Assembly: GCF_019468465.1 (NCBI RefSeq)
Contig: NZ_CP080519.1
Location: 2,681,001 to 2,745,000, forward strand
Length of the DNA: 64,000 nt
Origin: Amycolatopsis sp. DSM 110486
Lineage (GTDB): Bacteria; Actinomycetota; Actinomycetes; Mycobacteriales; Pseudonocardiaceae
Direction of reading: 5' to 3'
Position 1 is the first letter of the stretch. Every line of letters starts with the position of its first letter. Under the pieces are notes generated by a model, which ran no database searches, was not told the origin of the DNA, and saw only the letters and a list, made by a program, of their open reading frames with translations. The position numbers and the translations under genes are program-made. This document shows positions 8,801 to 17,349 of this stretch, in pieces.

Positions 8801-10528
8801 ATGGCCCAGCTGACCAGGCGGACTTTCACCGCGGCGGGTGCCGCGGGCGTGGGGTTGCTGCTGTGCACCCCGACCGCCAACGCGCTGGACCGGGCGCTCA
8901 AGCGCACGGCCTCGCGCACCGTCAGCACCACGGGCACGACCCTCGAACAGGTCGCCGCAGCCGTCTCCCCCGGTACAGCCACGTACTCCCGCCTCACCGG
9001 CGGCCCGGGCTGGCCGCTCGTGGTCCGCGGCGACCTCACCGCGCCGAAGGACGGCCGCGACGACCGGCGGACGGCGCTGGGCGCGTTCGTGCAGTTCACC
9101 GACCTGCACATCACCGACACCGAGTCGCCCGCGCGGTTCGAGTACCTGCACCCGTACGTCAGCTCGGCGCACCGGCCGCAGGAAGCCCTCGGCACGGCCG
9201 CGACGAGCGCGCTGGTGCAGCGGGTGAACAGCGTCGCGAAGGGACCGTTCACCGGCCGGCCGTTCGACTTCCTCGTGACCACCGGCGACAACACCGACAA
9301 CCACGAGCTGCTGGAGCTCGACTGGTTCCTGACCAGCCTCAACGGCGGCGCCATCACGCCGAACTCCGGCGACCCCAGCCGGTACGAAGGCGTGCAGGCC
9401 TCGGGCAACGACGCGTTCTGGAACCCGTCGACCCCGCTCGCCGACGACTACTCGAAGAAGGGCTTCCCGCAGCTGCCGGGCCTGCTCGAAGCGGGCATCG
9501 CGCCGTTCACCGCGCCGGGGCTCGACGTGCCGTGGTTCTGCACGTTCGGCAACCACGACGACAGCGTGGTCGGCACGCTGCCGGAAGGTATCCCGGGCAT
9601 CGAGAGCTGGTACACGAGCCGGTACAAGGTGATCGGCAAGGACGAGGACACCGCGAAGAAGCTCGGCGCGGCCATCAACAGCGGCAAGAGCGTGCCGCTG
9701 ATCGAGCTGTTCGGCGGCACCGGCACGATCCGCGAGGTCACACCCGACGCGCGCCGGCGGCCGTTCACCACGGCGGAGTTCGTGACCGCGCATCTCGAGT
9801 CCGGCAACACCGGTCCGGGTCCGGTCGGCCACGGCTTCTCGGCGAACAACGCCGACGGTCGCAACGTCTACTACACGTTCCGCATCGCCCCTGGCGTCAC
9901 CGGCATCAGCCTCGACACCACCACGCTGGGCGGTTTCGCGGACGGTTCGATCGGGCTCGGCCAGTTCAACTGGGTGGAGTCGACGCTCAAGCGCAACTCC
10001 TCGACGTACTACGACTTCTTCGGCCGCAAGGTCGCCCAATCGGTGACCGACGAGCTGTTCGTGCTGTTCAGCCACCACACGAGCGACACCATGGGCAACC
10101 TCCTGCCCGACTCGCGCCACCTGCTGGAGCCGCGCCTGAACGGCGACACGTTCGTGGGGCTGCTCAACCGCTTCCCGAACGTCGTGGCATGGGTCAACGG
10201 CCACACGCACCTCAACAAGATCACCCCGCACGTCGGCAAGACGCCCGCGCAGAGCTTCTGGGAGATCAACACCGCCTCCCACGTCGACTTCCCGCAGCAC
10301 GCCCGCATCCTCGAACTGGCCGACAACGGCGACGGCACTCTGTCGATCTTCACCACGCTGATCGAGGCTTCCGCGCCCTACGCGGTGGACTACTCCGCGC
10401 GCACGCCTTCCGCCCTGGCTTCGCTGTACCGCGAGCTGTCATACAACGACATCCACGTGGACCTGGGCCGCGTCGGCTCGGCGGGCGACCACAACACCGA
10501 ACTGCTGCTCACCAACCCGCTCGGTTGA
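8801..10528 (+). CDS. Secreted metallophosphoesterase (TIGR03767-like), Tat signal
   Basis: A calcineurin-type phosphoesterase of 575 residues. The N-terminus has a twin-arginine signal (LTRRTFT, then a hydrophobic stretch), so it is probably exported folded. Metal-binding motifs appear in order: FTDLHITD (about 100), TTGDNTDN (about 165), FGNHDDSV (about 248), FSHHTSD (about 424) and NGHTHLN (about 467). These are the five blocks of the dimetal site. The large size with inserts fits a family restricted to actinobacteria whose substrate is unknown. The ATG at 8801 is preceded by GGGAGCGAAG. It is monocistronic, with a 7-bp-arm dyad at its stop. Confidence 0.88.
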   Translation: MAQLTRRTFTAAGAAGVGLLLCTPTANALDRALKRTASRTVSTTGTTLEQVAAAVSPGTATYSRLTGGPGWPLVVRGDLTAPKDGRDDRRTALGAFVQFTDLHITDTESPARFEYLHPYVSSAHRPQEALGTAATSALVQRVNSVAKGPFTGRPFDFLVTTGDNTDNHELLELDWFLTSLNGGAITPNSGDPSRYEGVQASGNDAFWNPSTPLADDYSKKGFPQLPGLLEAGIAPFTAPGLDVPWFCTFGNHDDSVVGTLPEGIPGIESWYTSRYKVIGKDEDTAKKLGAAINSGKSVPLIELFGGTGTIREVTPDARRRPFTTAEFVTAHLESGNTGPGPVGHGFSANNADGRNVYYTFRIAPGVTGISLDTTTLGGFADGSIGLGQFNWVESTLKRNSSTYYDFFGRKVAQSVTDELFVLFSHHTSDTMGNLLPDSRHLLEPRLNGDTFVGLLNRFPNVVAWVNGHTHLNKITPHVGKTPAQSFWEINTASHVDFPQHARILELADNGDGTLSIFTTLIEASAPYAVDYSARTPSALASLYRELSYNDIHVDLGRVGSAGDHNTELLLTNPLG

Positions 10529-10545
10529 TTACCTCCCGGGTAATC
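10527..10545. terminator. Inverted repeat at the phosphoesterase stop
   Basis: GATTACC and GGTAATC flank a 5-nt spacer (TCCCG); the left arm begins inside the TGA stop. It could end the phosphoesterase transcript, or act as an operator for the thioesterase gene that starts 30 bp later. Confidence 0.4.
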
Positions 10546-10575
10546 GACGCGCCTCCCCCCGGCTGCGGTTAGGTC

Positions 10576-10983
10576 ATGAACATGACCGACGCCGAGGGCA
10601 CTTCGCTGTTCCACCAGACCATGCCGTTCGCCTCCCGGCTCGGCATCGAAGCCCTCTCGCACGCCCCCGACCTGGTCCGCAGCCGGCTGGCGTGGTCCGA
10701 GTCGCTGTGCACCCTCGGCGGCGTCCTGCACGGCGGCGCGCTCATGTCCCTGGCCGACGCGACCGGCGCCGTGTGCGCCTTCCTCAACCTCCCTTCGGGC
10801 GCTTCGGGCACCACGACCCTGGAGTCGAAGACCAACTTCCTGCGCGCCGTCCGTTCGGGGCATGCGATCGCGTCGTCCCGCCCGCTCCACGCGGGCCGCC
10901 GCGTGGTCGTCGTCGAGACGGAAATCCACGACGACGAGGGCAAGCTGGTCGCGAAAGTGACCCAGACGCAAGCGGTGCTCTAG
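10576..10983 (+). CDS. Hotdog-fold thioesterase, PaaI family
   Basis: Probably hydrolyses aryl- or acyl-CoA thioesters. The 135-residue product contains the PaaI signature LGGVLHGGALMSLADATGA (about 46-65) with the catalytic His-Gly-Gly and downstream Asp/Glu, and a C-terminal strand KVTQTQAVL. Length is typical. There are two candidate starts, ATG at 10576 and ATG at 10582; the first is used, but neither has a strong ribosome site. The stop codon shares the palindrome CTAG with the stop of the convergent next gene. Confidence 0.88.
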   Translation: MNMTDAEGTSLFHQTMPFASRLGIEALSHAPDLVRSRLAWSESLCTLGGVLHGGALMSLADATGAVCAFLNLPSGASGTTTLESKTNFLRAVRSGHAIASSRPLHAGRRVVVVETEIHDDEGKLVAKVTQTQAVL

Positions 10984-11768
10984 GCGGCCCAGGGGAGCCG
11001 GATGGCTTCGATCTCGGTGTCGTTGAGCAGTGCTTCGATCAGCCCTGGTGAGCCGACGACTTTGGTGCCCCAGAGGTCGTAGTCGGTGCAGAGGCACCAC
11101 GAGCGGTCTTCGGCCCAGAGGTTGGACGGGCTGAAGTCGGTCTCGGGGTCGTTGTAGAGGACCGCGGCGTCGCCGAGGCGCCCGGTGAGTACCCGGACCG
11201 TTTCGCAGTCCTCGAACCCGCGAGTCGCCGGGCCGAAGAAGGCAACGCACGGGGTGTCGGGACCGCTGTGTTCGGCGAGGAGGCCGATCAGCCGGGTCCA
11301 GGTCTCGCGATCCAGGCTGCCCTCGGTGGGCGGAATGATGCCAAGGGGCCAGCTGCGATCTTTCTTGGCCGAGGAAAAGCACCGGAAACAGGGCAGCAGC
11401 CCTTCCGGCACGATCGGATCGCCGACGCGTTCGGCGAGTTCCGCCCAGCGCAGCCGCCTCCAGCCGGGTCCCGGATGCTCCGGACGGCCCAGTCCACCGC
11501 CCATGGTCACCGAGACGGCGTCGAGGTCGAGGTCGCCGATGATGTGCGGTTCGACGACGCCCTCGGCGATCTGCGCCTGGTGGCGTTCGTGATAGGTGAT
11601 GTCCGCCGGGCCTCGCTCGTGCTCGTAGATGGCGTTGAGCACCCAGGCCGCGTCCGGCATCGCCGGCTGCATGAATCCGGTCAGGCCGTCTTCGCCGGAC
11701 AGCTCGCGCAGCCAGTCGACAGCAGCGGCCGGCGCGGGTAGCCACAGGTCGGTGAACGAATTCAGCAC
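10980..11768 (-). CDS. Protein of unknown function, 262 residues
   Basis: I do not recognise this protein. It is acidic and soluble, with no signal peptide or membrane segment. Visible features are a paired cysteine motif PCFRCFSS near residue 125, a second Cys pair in SWCLCTDYDLWG near 225, and a conserved-looking C-terminus where a GLIEALLNDTEIEAIRLP segment ends the protein. The YDLWGTKVVG segment resembles proteins that bind or sense small ligands, but this is not enough to assign a function. GC-rich third positions throughout support real coding. It converges on the thioesterase gene with a 4-bp overlap and is divergent from a secreted peptidase gene. Confidence 0.75.
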   Translation of the reverse strand: MLNSFTDLWLPAPAAAVDWLRELSGEDGLTGFMQPAMPDAAWVLNAIYEHERGPADITYHERHQAQIAEGVVEPHIIGDLDLDAVSVTMGGGLGRPEHPGPGWRRLRWAELAERVGDPIVPEGLLPCFRCFSSAKKDRSWPLGIIPPTEGSLDRETWTRLIGLLAEHSGPDTPCVAFFGPATRGFEDCETVRVLTGRLGDAAVLYNDPETDFSPSNLWAEDRSWCLCTDYDLWGTKVVGSPGLIEALLNDTEIEAIRLPWAA

Positions 11769-11843
11769 ATCTCATTGTCCCGGCGACCACCACCGATTTC
11801 ACAGCCTTGCTCTGGTCGGCTCTTTACGAACCTGTCCCAACCG

Positions 11844-11858
11844 GCGAAAATCTTTCGC
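11844..11858. promoter_or_regulatory. Small dyad upstream of the C39-like peptidase
   Basis: GCGAAA and TTTCGC flank the spacer ATC, 31 bp before the peptidase ATG and in the divergent region with the unknown gene. Possible operator; it may be chance. Confidence 0.3.
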
Positions 11859-11889
11859 TATCACTGGGGTCTCGGGGACGGAGCACGGC

Positions 11890-13152
11890 ATGCGGGTGCG
11901 GAGCTTGATCACGCTATTGTCCATCGCCATGGTGACGGCAGGAGCGACGCAGGTCGCCGACGCGGCGCCGGCGCACCCGGCGAACGACGAGGCGATCAAC
12001 TACCACGAGTGGTCCGGCGGGACGTTCTACGCGGGCCGGCTCGACGGGCTGGCGCTGGGCCGCGACGGGCTGCGCATCACGCGGCCCGCGGGCACCGTCG
12101 AGCACACCGAGCCGGGGCTGGGCACGTCGAGGACCTACGAGTACGGCTCGTGGACGTCGCCGGTGTTCCGGCAGGGGTTCGACGCGACGCAGCTCATCGC
12201 GTCGTGGAACGCGCAGACGCCGGCGAAGACGTGGCTGGAGGTCGAGGCGAAGGGCCGCACGTCGGCCGGCGTCGAGACGACCTGGTACGTGATGGGCCGC
12301 TGGGCCAGCGGCGACACCGACATCCAGCGCACGAGCGTCGACGGTCAGAGCGACGACAACGCGTCGGTGGACGTCGACACGCTGGCCACGAAGACCGGCG
12401 TCACGCTGCGTTCGTACCAGCTGCGTGTGAGCCTCTACCGCGAGGCGGGCACGCGGGTGACGCCGACGGTGTCCACGCTGGGCGCCGTGACCTCGAACGT
12501 CCCGGACCGCTTCGACGTGGCGGCCACCAAGCCGGGCCGCGCGCGGGGCATCGAGCTGAAGGTGCCGGCGTACGCGCAGAACATCCACAAAGGACAGTTC
12601 CCGCAGTACGGCGGCGGCGGTGAGGCCTGGTGCAGCCCGACGTCCACCGAGATGGTCGCCGAGTACTGGGGCAAGAAGCCGACCGCGCAGCAGATGAGCT
12701 GGATCCCTTCGGACTACCTCGACCCGTCCGTCGTCTACGCCGCGCGCAACACCTACGACTACGCCTACGACGGCACCGGCAACTGGCCGTTCAACACCGC
12801 GTACGCCGCTTCGCTCGGCCTGCGCGGCCACATCACGCGCCTGCACGACCTCAACGAGCTCGAGGACTACATCGCCCGCGGCATCCCCGTGATCACGTCG
12901 CAGTCGTTCCTCTCCGACGAGCTCGACGGTGCCGGCTACGGCACGTCCGGCCACATCATGGTCGTCGTCGGCTTCACCCAGGCCGGCGACGTGATCGTCA
13001 ACGACCCGGCCTCCAGCACCGACGCACGCGTCCGCAACGTGTACAAGCGCGACCAGTTCGAGAAGATCTGGCAGCGCACGAAGCGCTACACGGCCGACGG
13101 CAGCGTGGCGAGCGGGCCGGGCGGAGTGGTGTACATCGTGACGCCGGCCTGA
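11890..13152 (+). CDS. Secreted C39-like cysteine peptidase
   Basis: A 420-residue exported protein. Residues 1-26 form a Sec signal peptide ending ADAAPA. The middle is a beta-rich region with no known catalytic motif (EYGSWTSPVFRQGFDATQLIASWNA). The C-terminal half is a peptidase C39-like domain: the nucleophile in GGEAWCSPTSTEMV (about Cys 248), the His in SGHIMVVVGF (about 355) and the Asn/Asp in VNDPAS. The ATG at 11890 has GGGACGGAG upstream and gives a proper signal peptide; in-frame codons further upstream belong to the divergent region. Family members cleave peptides or isopeptides at the cell surface; the substrate here is unknown. Confidence 0.87.
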   Translation: MRVRSLITLLSIAMVTAGATQVADAAPAHPANDEAINYHEWSGGTFYAGRLDGLALGRDGLRITRPAGTVEHTEPGLGTSRTYEYGSWTSPVFRQGFDATQLIASWNAQTPAKTWLEVEAKGRTSAGVETTWYVMGRWASGDTDIQRTSVDGQSDDNASVDVDTLATKTGVTLRSYQLRVSLYREAGTRVTPTVSTLGAVTSNVPDRFDVAATKPGRARGIELKVPAYAQNIHKGQFPQYGGGGEAWCSPTSTEMVAEYWGKKPTAQQMSWIPSDYLDPSVVYAARNTYDYAYDGTGNWPFNTAYAASLGLRGHITRLHDLNELEDYIARGIPVITSQSFLSDELDGAGYGTSGHIMVVVGFTQAGDVIVNDPASSTDARVRNVYKRDQFEKIWQRTKRYTADGSVASGPGGVVYIVTPA

Positions 13153-13158
13153 ACGGGC

Positions 13159-13174
13159 TTTCCAGGAGTGGAAA
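13159..13174 (+). terminator. Short hairpin after the C39-like peptidase
   Basis: TTTCCA and TGGAAA flank a GGAG loop, starting 7 bp after the stop. Six base pairs only, so a weak candidate. Confidence 0.3.
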
Positions 13175-13257
13175 CCGACGCATCGTGGTATGGCCACGCG
13201 TGCATGTTCCGTGATTAGCTGCCCCGGCAAAGCAAGGGTGCCGGAAAGGGTGAGCGC

Positions 13258-14355
13258 ATGCCGTACGAGGTCCAGGGAGTCGTGTCCCGCGCGAAGGGCG
13301 AGCCGGTGGCGCTCGAGACCGTGGTGGTGCCGGACCCGGGTCCGGGCGAGGCGGTCGTATCGGTGCAGGCCTGCGGGGTCTGCCACACCGACCTGCACTA
13401 CCGCGAGGGCGGGATCAACGACGACTTCCCGTTCCTGCTCGGCCACGAGGCCGCGGGTCGGGTCGACAAGGTCGGTGCCGGGGTCACGGACATCGCGCCG
13501 GGCGACTACGTGATCCTCAACTGGCGCGCCGTCTGCGGCACCTGCCGGGCGTGCAAGCGCGGCAAGCCGTGGTACTGCTTCTCCACGTTCAACGCCGAGC
13601 AGCCGATGACGCTCACCGACGGCACGAAGCTGTCGCCCGCGCTGGGCATCGGGGCGTTCCTCGAGAAGACGCTCGTCCACAGTGGACAGTGCACGAAGGT
13701 GGACGAGCGGGCCGAACCCGCCGTGGCGGGCCTGCTCGGCTGCGGTGTGATGGCGGGCCTCGGCGCGGCCATCAACACCGGCGCCGTGACGCGCGGTGAC
13801 TCCGTGGCCGTGATCGGCTGCGGCGGCGTGGGCGACGCGGCCATCGCCGGCGCCAACCTCGCGGGCGCGACCACGATCATCGCCATCGACACCGACGACC
13901 GGAAGCTCGAGTGGGCCAAGGGCTTCGGCGCCACGCACACCGTGAACAGCAAGGGCCTCAGCCAGGACGAGGTGGTGGCGGCCATGCAGGACGCCACGCG
14001 CTCGTTCGGCCCCGACGTGGTCATCGACGCCGTCGGCCGGCCCGAGACGTGGAAGCAGGCCTTCTACGGCCGCGACCTCGCGGGCACCGTCGTGCTGGTC
14101 GGCGTGCCGACGCCGGACATGCGCCTGAACGACCTGCCCCTCATCGACTTCTTCGGCCGTGGCGGCTCGCTAAAGTCGTCCTGGTACGGCGACTGCCTGC
14201 CCTCGCGCGACTTCCCCATGCTCGTGGACCTGTACCTGCAGGGCCGCCTGCCGCTGGACAAGTTCGTGACCGAGCGCATCGGCGTCGGCGACGTGGAGCG
14301 GGCGTTCGAGCGCATGCACCACGGCGACGTCCTGCGCAGCGTGGTGGAGTTCTGA
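13258..14355 (+). CDS. mscR: S-(hydroxymethyl)mycothiol dehydrogenase / nitrosomycothiol reductase
   Basis: Zinc- and NAD-dependent class III-like alcohol dehydrogenase that oxidises the formaldehyde-mycothiol adduct and can reduce S-nitrosomycothiol. The 365-residue product has the catalytic zinc motif [14 protein letters not shown] (about 38-51) with GHEAAGRV, four structural-zinc cysteines in [16 protein letters not shown] (about 91-106), and the Rossmann motif GCGGVGDAA near 185. Length and sequence match actinobacterial mycothiol-dependent formaldehyde dehydrogenases. The ATG follows GGAAAGGGTG. In many relatives an MBL-fold hydrolase gene follows; here a GGCT-like gene takes that place. 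It implies that the host makes mycothiol. Confidence 0.93.
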   Translation: MPYEVQGVVSRAKGEPVALETVVVPDPGPGEAVVSVQACGVCHTDLHYREGGINDDFPFLLGHEAAGRVDKVGAGVTDIAPGDYVILNWRAVCGTCRACKRGKPWYCFSTFNAEQPMTLTDGTKLSPALGIGAFLEKTLVHSGQCTKVDERAEPAVAGLLGCGVMAGLGAAINTGAVTRGDSVAVIGCGGVGDAAIAGANLAGATTIIAIDTDDRKLEWAKGFGATHTVNSKGLSQDEVVAAMQDATRSFGPDVVIDAVGRPETWKQAFYGRDLAGTVVLVGVPTPDMRLNDLPLIDFFGRGGSLKSSWYGDCLPSRDFPMLVDLYLQGRLPLDKFVTERIGVGDVERAFERMHHGDVLRSVVEF

Positions 14356-14978
14356 GGCTTTTCACCGACGCCGACTACCCGGCCGTCCCCTACCCCGGGG
14401 CACGGCCGGGTACGTCGTTCGTCCACCTCGACGGCGTCGGGTGGTCGCTGGACACCGCGCCGGCCGGCTGGCGCGACCGGCTGCCCGTGCTGGCGTACGG
14501 GTCCAACGCTTGCCCGTCGAAGATCACGTGGCTGCGTGACGAGCTCGGCCTGACCGGTCCCGTCGTGGCGGCTCGCGTGCGCTGCACCGGCCTGGCCGCG
14601 GTGTGGGCCTCGGGCCTGCGCAAGGTCGACGACCAGCGCCCCGCCACCCTCACCGCACTGCCCGACGTCGAACACCACTTCCTGTGGTTCGTCACGCCCG
14701 AGCAGCGCGCGGTCCTCGACGTCTGCGAAGGCCGCGGCACCCGCTACCACCTCGCCCAGCTGGACGGCTACTCCGTCGAGACCTCCGATGGCACGCGTGT
14801 CGAGGGTGTCCACGCCTACGTCGGCGCCTCCGCCGTCCGCTACCCACTCCTCGTCGACGGCCACCCGGTCCGCGTCGCCGACGTCGCCCAGTCCGAAGCC
14901 GCCCTCCTCCTCGGCGACCCGGCGGGTGAGCACGGCCTGAAGTGCACGATTGTGGAGCCGGAGCAGATCTTCACCTGA
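14352..14978 (+). CDS. Gamma-glutamylcyclotransferase/AIG2-like protein, start uncertain
   Basis: About 208 residues. The diagnostic piece is [12 protein letters not shown] near residue 46, the YGSN substrate loop of the GGCT/AIG2 fold, followed by an acidic residue in [11 protein letters not shown]. Function in this subgroup is unknown; the fold often acts on gamma-glutamyl amines. No ATG, GTG or TTG lies between the upstream frame limit and the conserved N-terminal segment [11 protein letters not shown]. The best candidate is CTG at 14352, which overlaps the mscR stop as CTGA with GGTGGAG just upstream; otherwise translation begins at GTG 14487, next to YGSN. It overlaps the convergent methyltransferase by 8 bp. 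Confidence 0.7.
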   Translation: MRLFTDADYPAVPYPGARPGTSFVHLDGVGWSLDTAPAGWRDRLPVLAYGSNACPSKITWLRDELGLTGPVVAARVRCTGLAAVWASGLRKVDDQRPATLTALPDVEHHFLWFVTPEQRAVLDVCEGRGTRYHLAQLDGYSVETSDGTRVEGVHAYVGASAVRYPLLVDGHPVRVADVAQSEAALLLGDPAGEHGLKCTIVEPEQIFT

Positions 14979-15675
14979 CGCGCGGGTCGGGAATCGCCCG
15001 GATGGCGAGGAACCCGGTCGGCTCGCAGGAAAGCCGCTCGTACCGCACGGGATCCACCTCGGCCCCGGCGACCTGCGGCCGAGGCTCGACCAGCCGCTCG
15101 ATCAGGAACCCCGCCTCCCGCAGCTCGGCGCACGTGTCCTGAAGCGGCGAGAGCCAGAACCGCACGTGCCAGCCGTTGACCCACGTCTCCTCCACCACGC
15201 GCGGCTCGAAGTAGTTGCCACCGTGGCGAAGCCAGTCGGCCGTCGGGTGTATCCGCGAGAGCACCAGCGCACCACCGGGCCGCAGCACGCGGTGCAGCTC
15301 ACGCAACATCGCGACCCGGTCGTCCACGTACTCGAAAACCAGCGCCAGCAAAACGAGATCCACCGACGCGTCGGCCAGCCAGCCGAGTGGCGCGCCGAGG
15401 TCGTGCACGCGGAACGCCGCGCCCGGCACCCGCGCCCGGCTCAGCTCCACCATGCGCGGGCTCAGGTCGAACCCGGTCACGCGCGCGCCCCGAGCCGCCA
15501 GCTCTTCCGCGTACAGCCCGGGGCCGCATGCGGCGTCGAGCACGTCGCGGCCGGCGACGTCACCGAGCAGCTCCAGGCAGGCGGGGCGGTCGACGTGCGC
15601 GTTGTAGAACCCGTCGCGGGCGTGGTCGAGGAACTCGTCGGCGAACTGTTCGTACTGCGGGAACGATCCGATCAT
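14971..15675 (-). CDS. SAM-dependent class I methyltransferase
   Basis: A 234-residue soluble methyltransferase. Motif I is VLDAACGPGLYAEEL (about 44-58), the acidic residue closing strand beta-2 is in VTGFDLSPRMVE, and the post-motif region is VDLVLLALVFEYVDD followed by LHRVLRPGGALVLS. This is the UbiE/Methyltransf_11 pattern. The substrate is unknown. ATG 15675 is the only sensible start. It lies 28 bp after the end of the leftward flavoprotein gene, so both may be on one transcript. Confidence 0.88.
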   Translation of the reverse strand: MIGSFPQYEQFADEFLDHARDGFYNAHVDRPACLELLGDVAGRDVLDAACGPGLYAEELAARGARVTGFDLSPRMVELSRARVPGAAFRVHDLGAPLGWLADASVDLVLLALVFEYVDDRVAMLRELHRVLRPGGALVLSRIHPTADWLRHGGNYFEPRVVEETWVNGWHVRFWLSPLQDTCAELREAGFLIERLVEPRPQVAGAEVDPVRYERLSCEPTGFLAIRAIPDPRVR

Positions 15676-15703
15676 GCCGGTCAGTCTTCCGGCCGCGCCC
15701 GAA

Positions 15704-17314
15704 TCAGCCGAGCAGTTTTCCCGGGTTCAGGATCCCCGTCGGGTCGACCACGGACTTCGCGGCGCGCAGCACGGACAACCCCAGCGAGCCGATCTCCGGC
15801 TCCAAGTAAGGCGCGTGGTCGGCGCCCACGGCGTGGTGGTGGGTGATCGTGCCGAGGCCGACGATCGCCTCCGAGGCGGCGTGCTTGGCGCGCTGCCATT
15901 GGCCGACGGGGTCGGCGTCGTCGCGGGAGGTGAGGACCGTGAAGTACAGCGAAGCGCCCGTCTCGTAGACGTGCGAAACGTGGCACATCACGATCGCGCG
16001 GCCGAGCGAAGCCACGAGGGCCGCCCGGACGGCGTCGTGCAGGTCGTCCAGCCGAGACCAGTACGCGGCGGTCTCCAGGGTCTCGACGCACACCCCCAGG
16101 TCCATCAACGCGTCGCGCTGGCGCGGGCCCGAGAACCGGCCGTGCCGCCACGACTCGCCGAGCGCGGTGCCGATGCGCAGGGCGCCCGCGCGACGCAGGA
16201 ACCGCGTCGTGCGGTGGCGGCGGGCCTGCACGTCCCTTTCCCAGCCGACGATCAGCAGACACGGGTGCTTCACACCCCGCGCGGTGAGGTACGCCCGCAG
16301 CGCGGACGTCTTCAGGCCAGCGTTCAGCGCGAACGACACCGCCGTCTCGTCCACATCGGACAGTCGCGTGACGTCGGCCGTCGCGTGGTTCTGGGCGAGG
16401 GTGCGCATGGCCTCAGAACCAAGATCCCAGCCGTCGATCACCCAGCCTTCGTACCGGCGCGCGACAGGCACCGGCCGCACCCGCAGAGCAACCTCCGTGA
16501 TCACACCCAGCGTGCCTTCGCTGCCCACCGCGAGCTGCCGCAGATCCGGCCCCGCCGCCGACGCGGGCGCGACCCCGAGCCGCCATTCGCCCTGGGGCGT
16601 CGCCACGCGCACGCCCGCCACCATGTCCTCGAAGCGGCCGTAACCCGCCGACGCCTGCCCAGCCGAGCGCGTGGCCGCGAACCCGCCGATGGTCGCTCGC
16701 TCGAACGACTGCGGCACGTGGCCGAGGGTAAACCCGTGCTCACCCAGCAGCCGCTCGGCCTCGGGCCCGCGCACGCCGGCCTGCAGCACGGCCAGGTGCG
16801 ACTGCTCGTCCACCGACACCAGCGCGTCGAGCCGCACCAGGTCGAGCGCGATCACGGCTTCCTTGTCGCCGCGCAGCGCCGCGACGCCGCCGACCACCGA
16901 CGTGCCGCCGCCGAACGGCACGACCCCCACGTCGTGGCGCACGCAGACCTCGAGCACGGCCTGCACCTGCTCGGGCGAAGCGGGCAGCACCACCGCGTCG
17001 GGCGCCGGCACCGAGTCGCCGAGCCGGCGGTGCAGCAGGTCCAGATAGGACAGACCGCCCGCGCGCTCGAGGCGCGAGTCGGCGTCGACCAGCACGTTCT
17101 CCTCGCCGACCACGGCCGAAAGGTCCTCGCGAGCCTGGCCGGGAAGGGCAGAACCGGTCAGGTTCGGGACGAAATCCGGCTTACGCCCTCGATCAGCACC
17201 CACCGGGCCGATACGCTGGCCGAGCCACCGGACCGCCCGATCGGGCAGCGAGGCGGTGCCAGCGCCGTCGCCGGTCCACGACTGCCGGATACGGTGGTTT
17301 ATGAGATCACTCAC
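15704..17314 (-). CDS. FAD-binding oxidase, alkyldihydroxyacetonephosphate synthase-like
   Basis: A flavoprotein of the FAD_binding_4/FAD-oxidase_C family (536 residues). The FAD-binding PP-loop is visible as VVPFGGGTSVVGG (about 135-147), with RATIGGFAATRSAGQASAGYG near 205 and GSEGTLGVITEVALRV near 265. The C-terminal domain contains ITHHHAVGADHAPYL, matching the His-rich active-site segment of AGPS enzymes, and ends in VDPTGILNPGKLL. AGPS swaps an acyl for an alkyl chain on DHAP, but bacterial relatives may simply oxidise a hydroxy acid. The GTG at 17314 is only 16 bp from the divergent tetR ATG. The same trio (flavoprotein, TetR, GlpD) occurs as Rv2251-Rv2249c in M. tuberculosis, as I recall. 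Confidence 0.87.
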   Translation of the reverse strand: MSDLINHRIRQSWTGDGAGTASLPDRAVRWLGQRIGPVGADRGRKPDFVPNLTGSALPGQAREDLSAVVGEENVLVDADSRLERAGGLSYLDLLHRRLGDSVPAPDAVVLPASPEQVQAVLEVCVRHDVGVVPFGGGTSVVGGVAALRGDKEAVIALDLVRLDALVSVDEQSHLAVLQAGVRGPEAERLLGEHGFTLGHVPQSFERATIGGFAATRSAGQASAGYGRFEDMVAGVRVATPQGEWRLGVAPASAAGPDLRQLAVGSEGTLGVITEVALRVRPVPVARRYEGWVIDGWDLGSEAMRTLAQNHATADVTRLSDVDETAVSFALNAGLKTSALRAYLTARGVKHPCLLIVGWERDVQARRHRTTRFLRRAGALRIGTALGESWRHGRFSGPRQRDALMDLGVCVETLETAAYWSRLDDLHDAVRAALVASLGRAIVMCHVSHVYETGASLYFTVLTSRDDADPVGQWQRAKHAASEAIVGLGTITHHHAVGADHAPYLEPEIGSLGLSVLRAAKSVVDPTGILNPGKLLG

Positions 17315-17349
17315 GACTACAGTGTGACATATGGACGTCAAACGTCACT
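17315..17349. promoter_or_regulatory. Very short divergent control region with a dyad
   Basis: Only 16 bp separate the two divergent start codons. AGTGTGAC at 17321-17328 and GTCACT at 17344-17349 form an imperfect dyad across the tetR start. Rightwards, TACAGT lies 7 nt before the tetR ATG, which fits a -10 element for a leaderless mRNA. The TetR product is the likely repressor of both directions. Confidence 0.35.

Noticed and set aside
11914..13938. Very long antisense open frame (674 codons) opposite the peptidase and mscR genes
   Set aside because: Composition is Arg/Gly/His/Val-rich low-complexity sequence, the usual mirror image of a GC-rich gene; the plus-strand genes show clear families.
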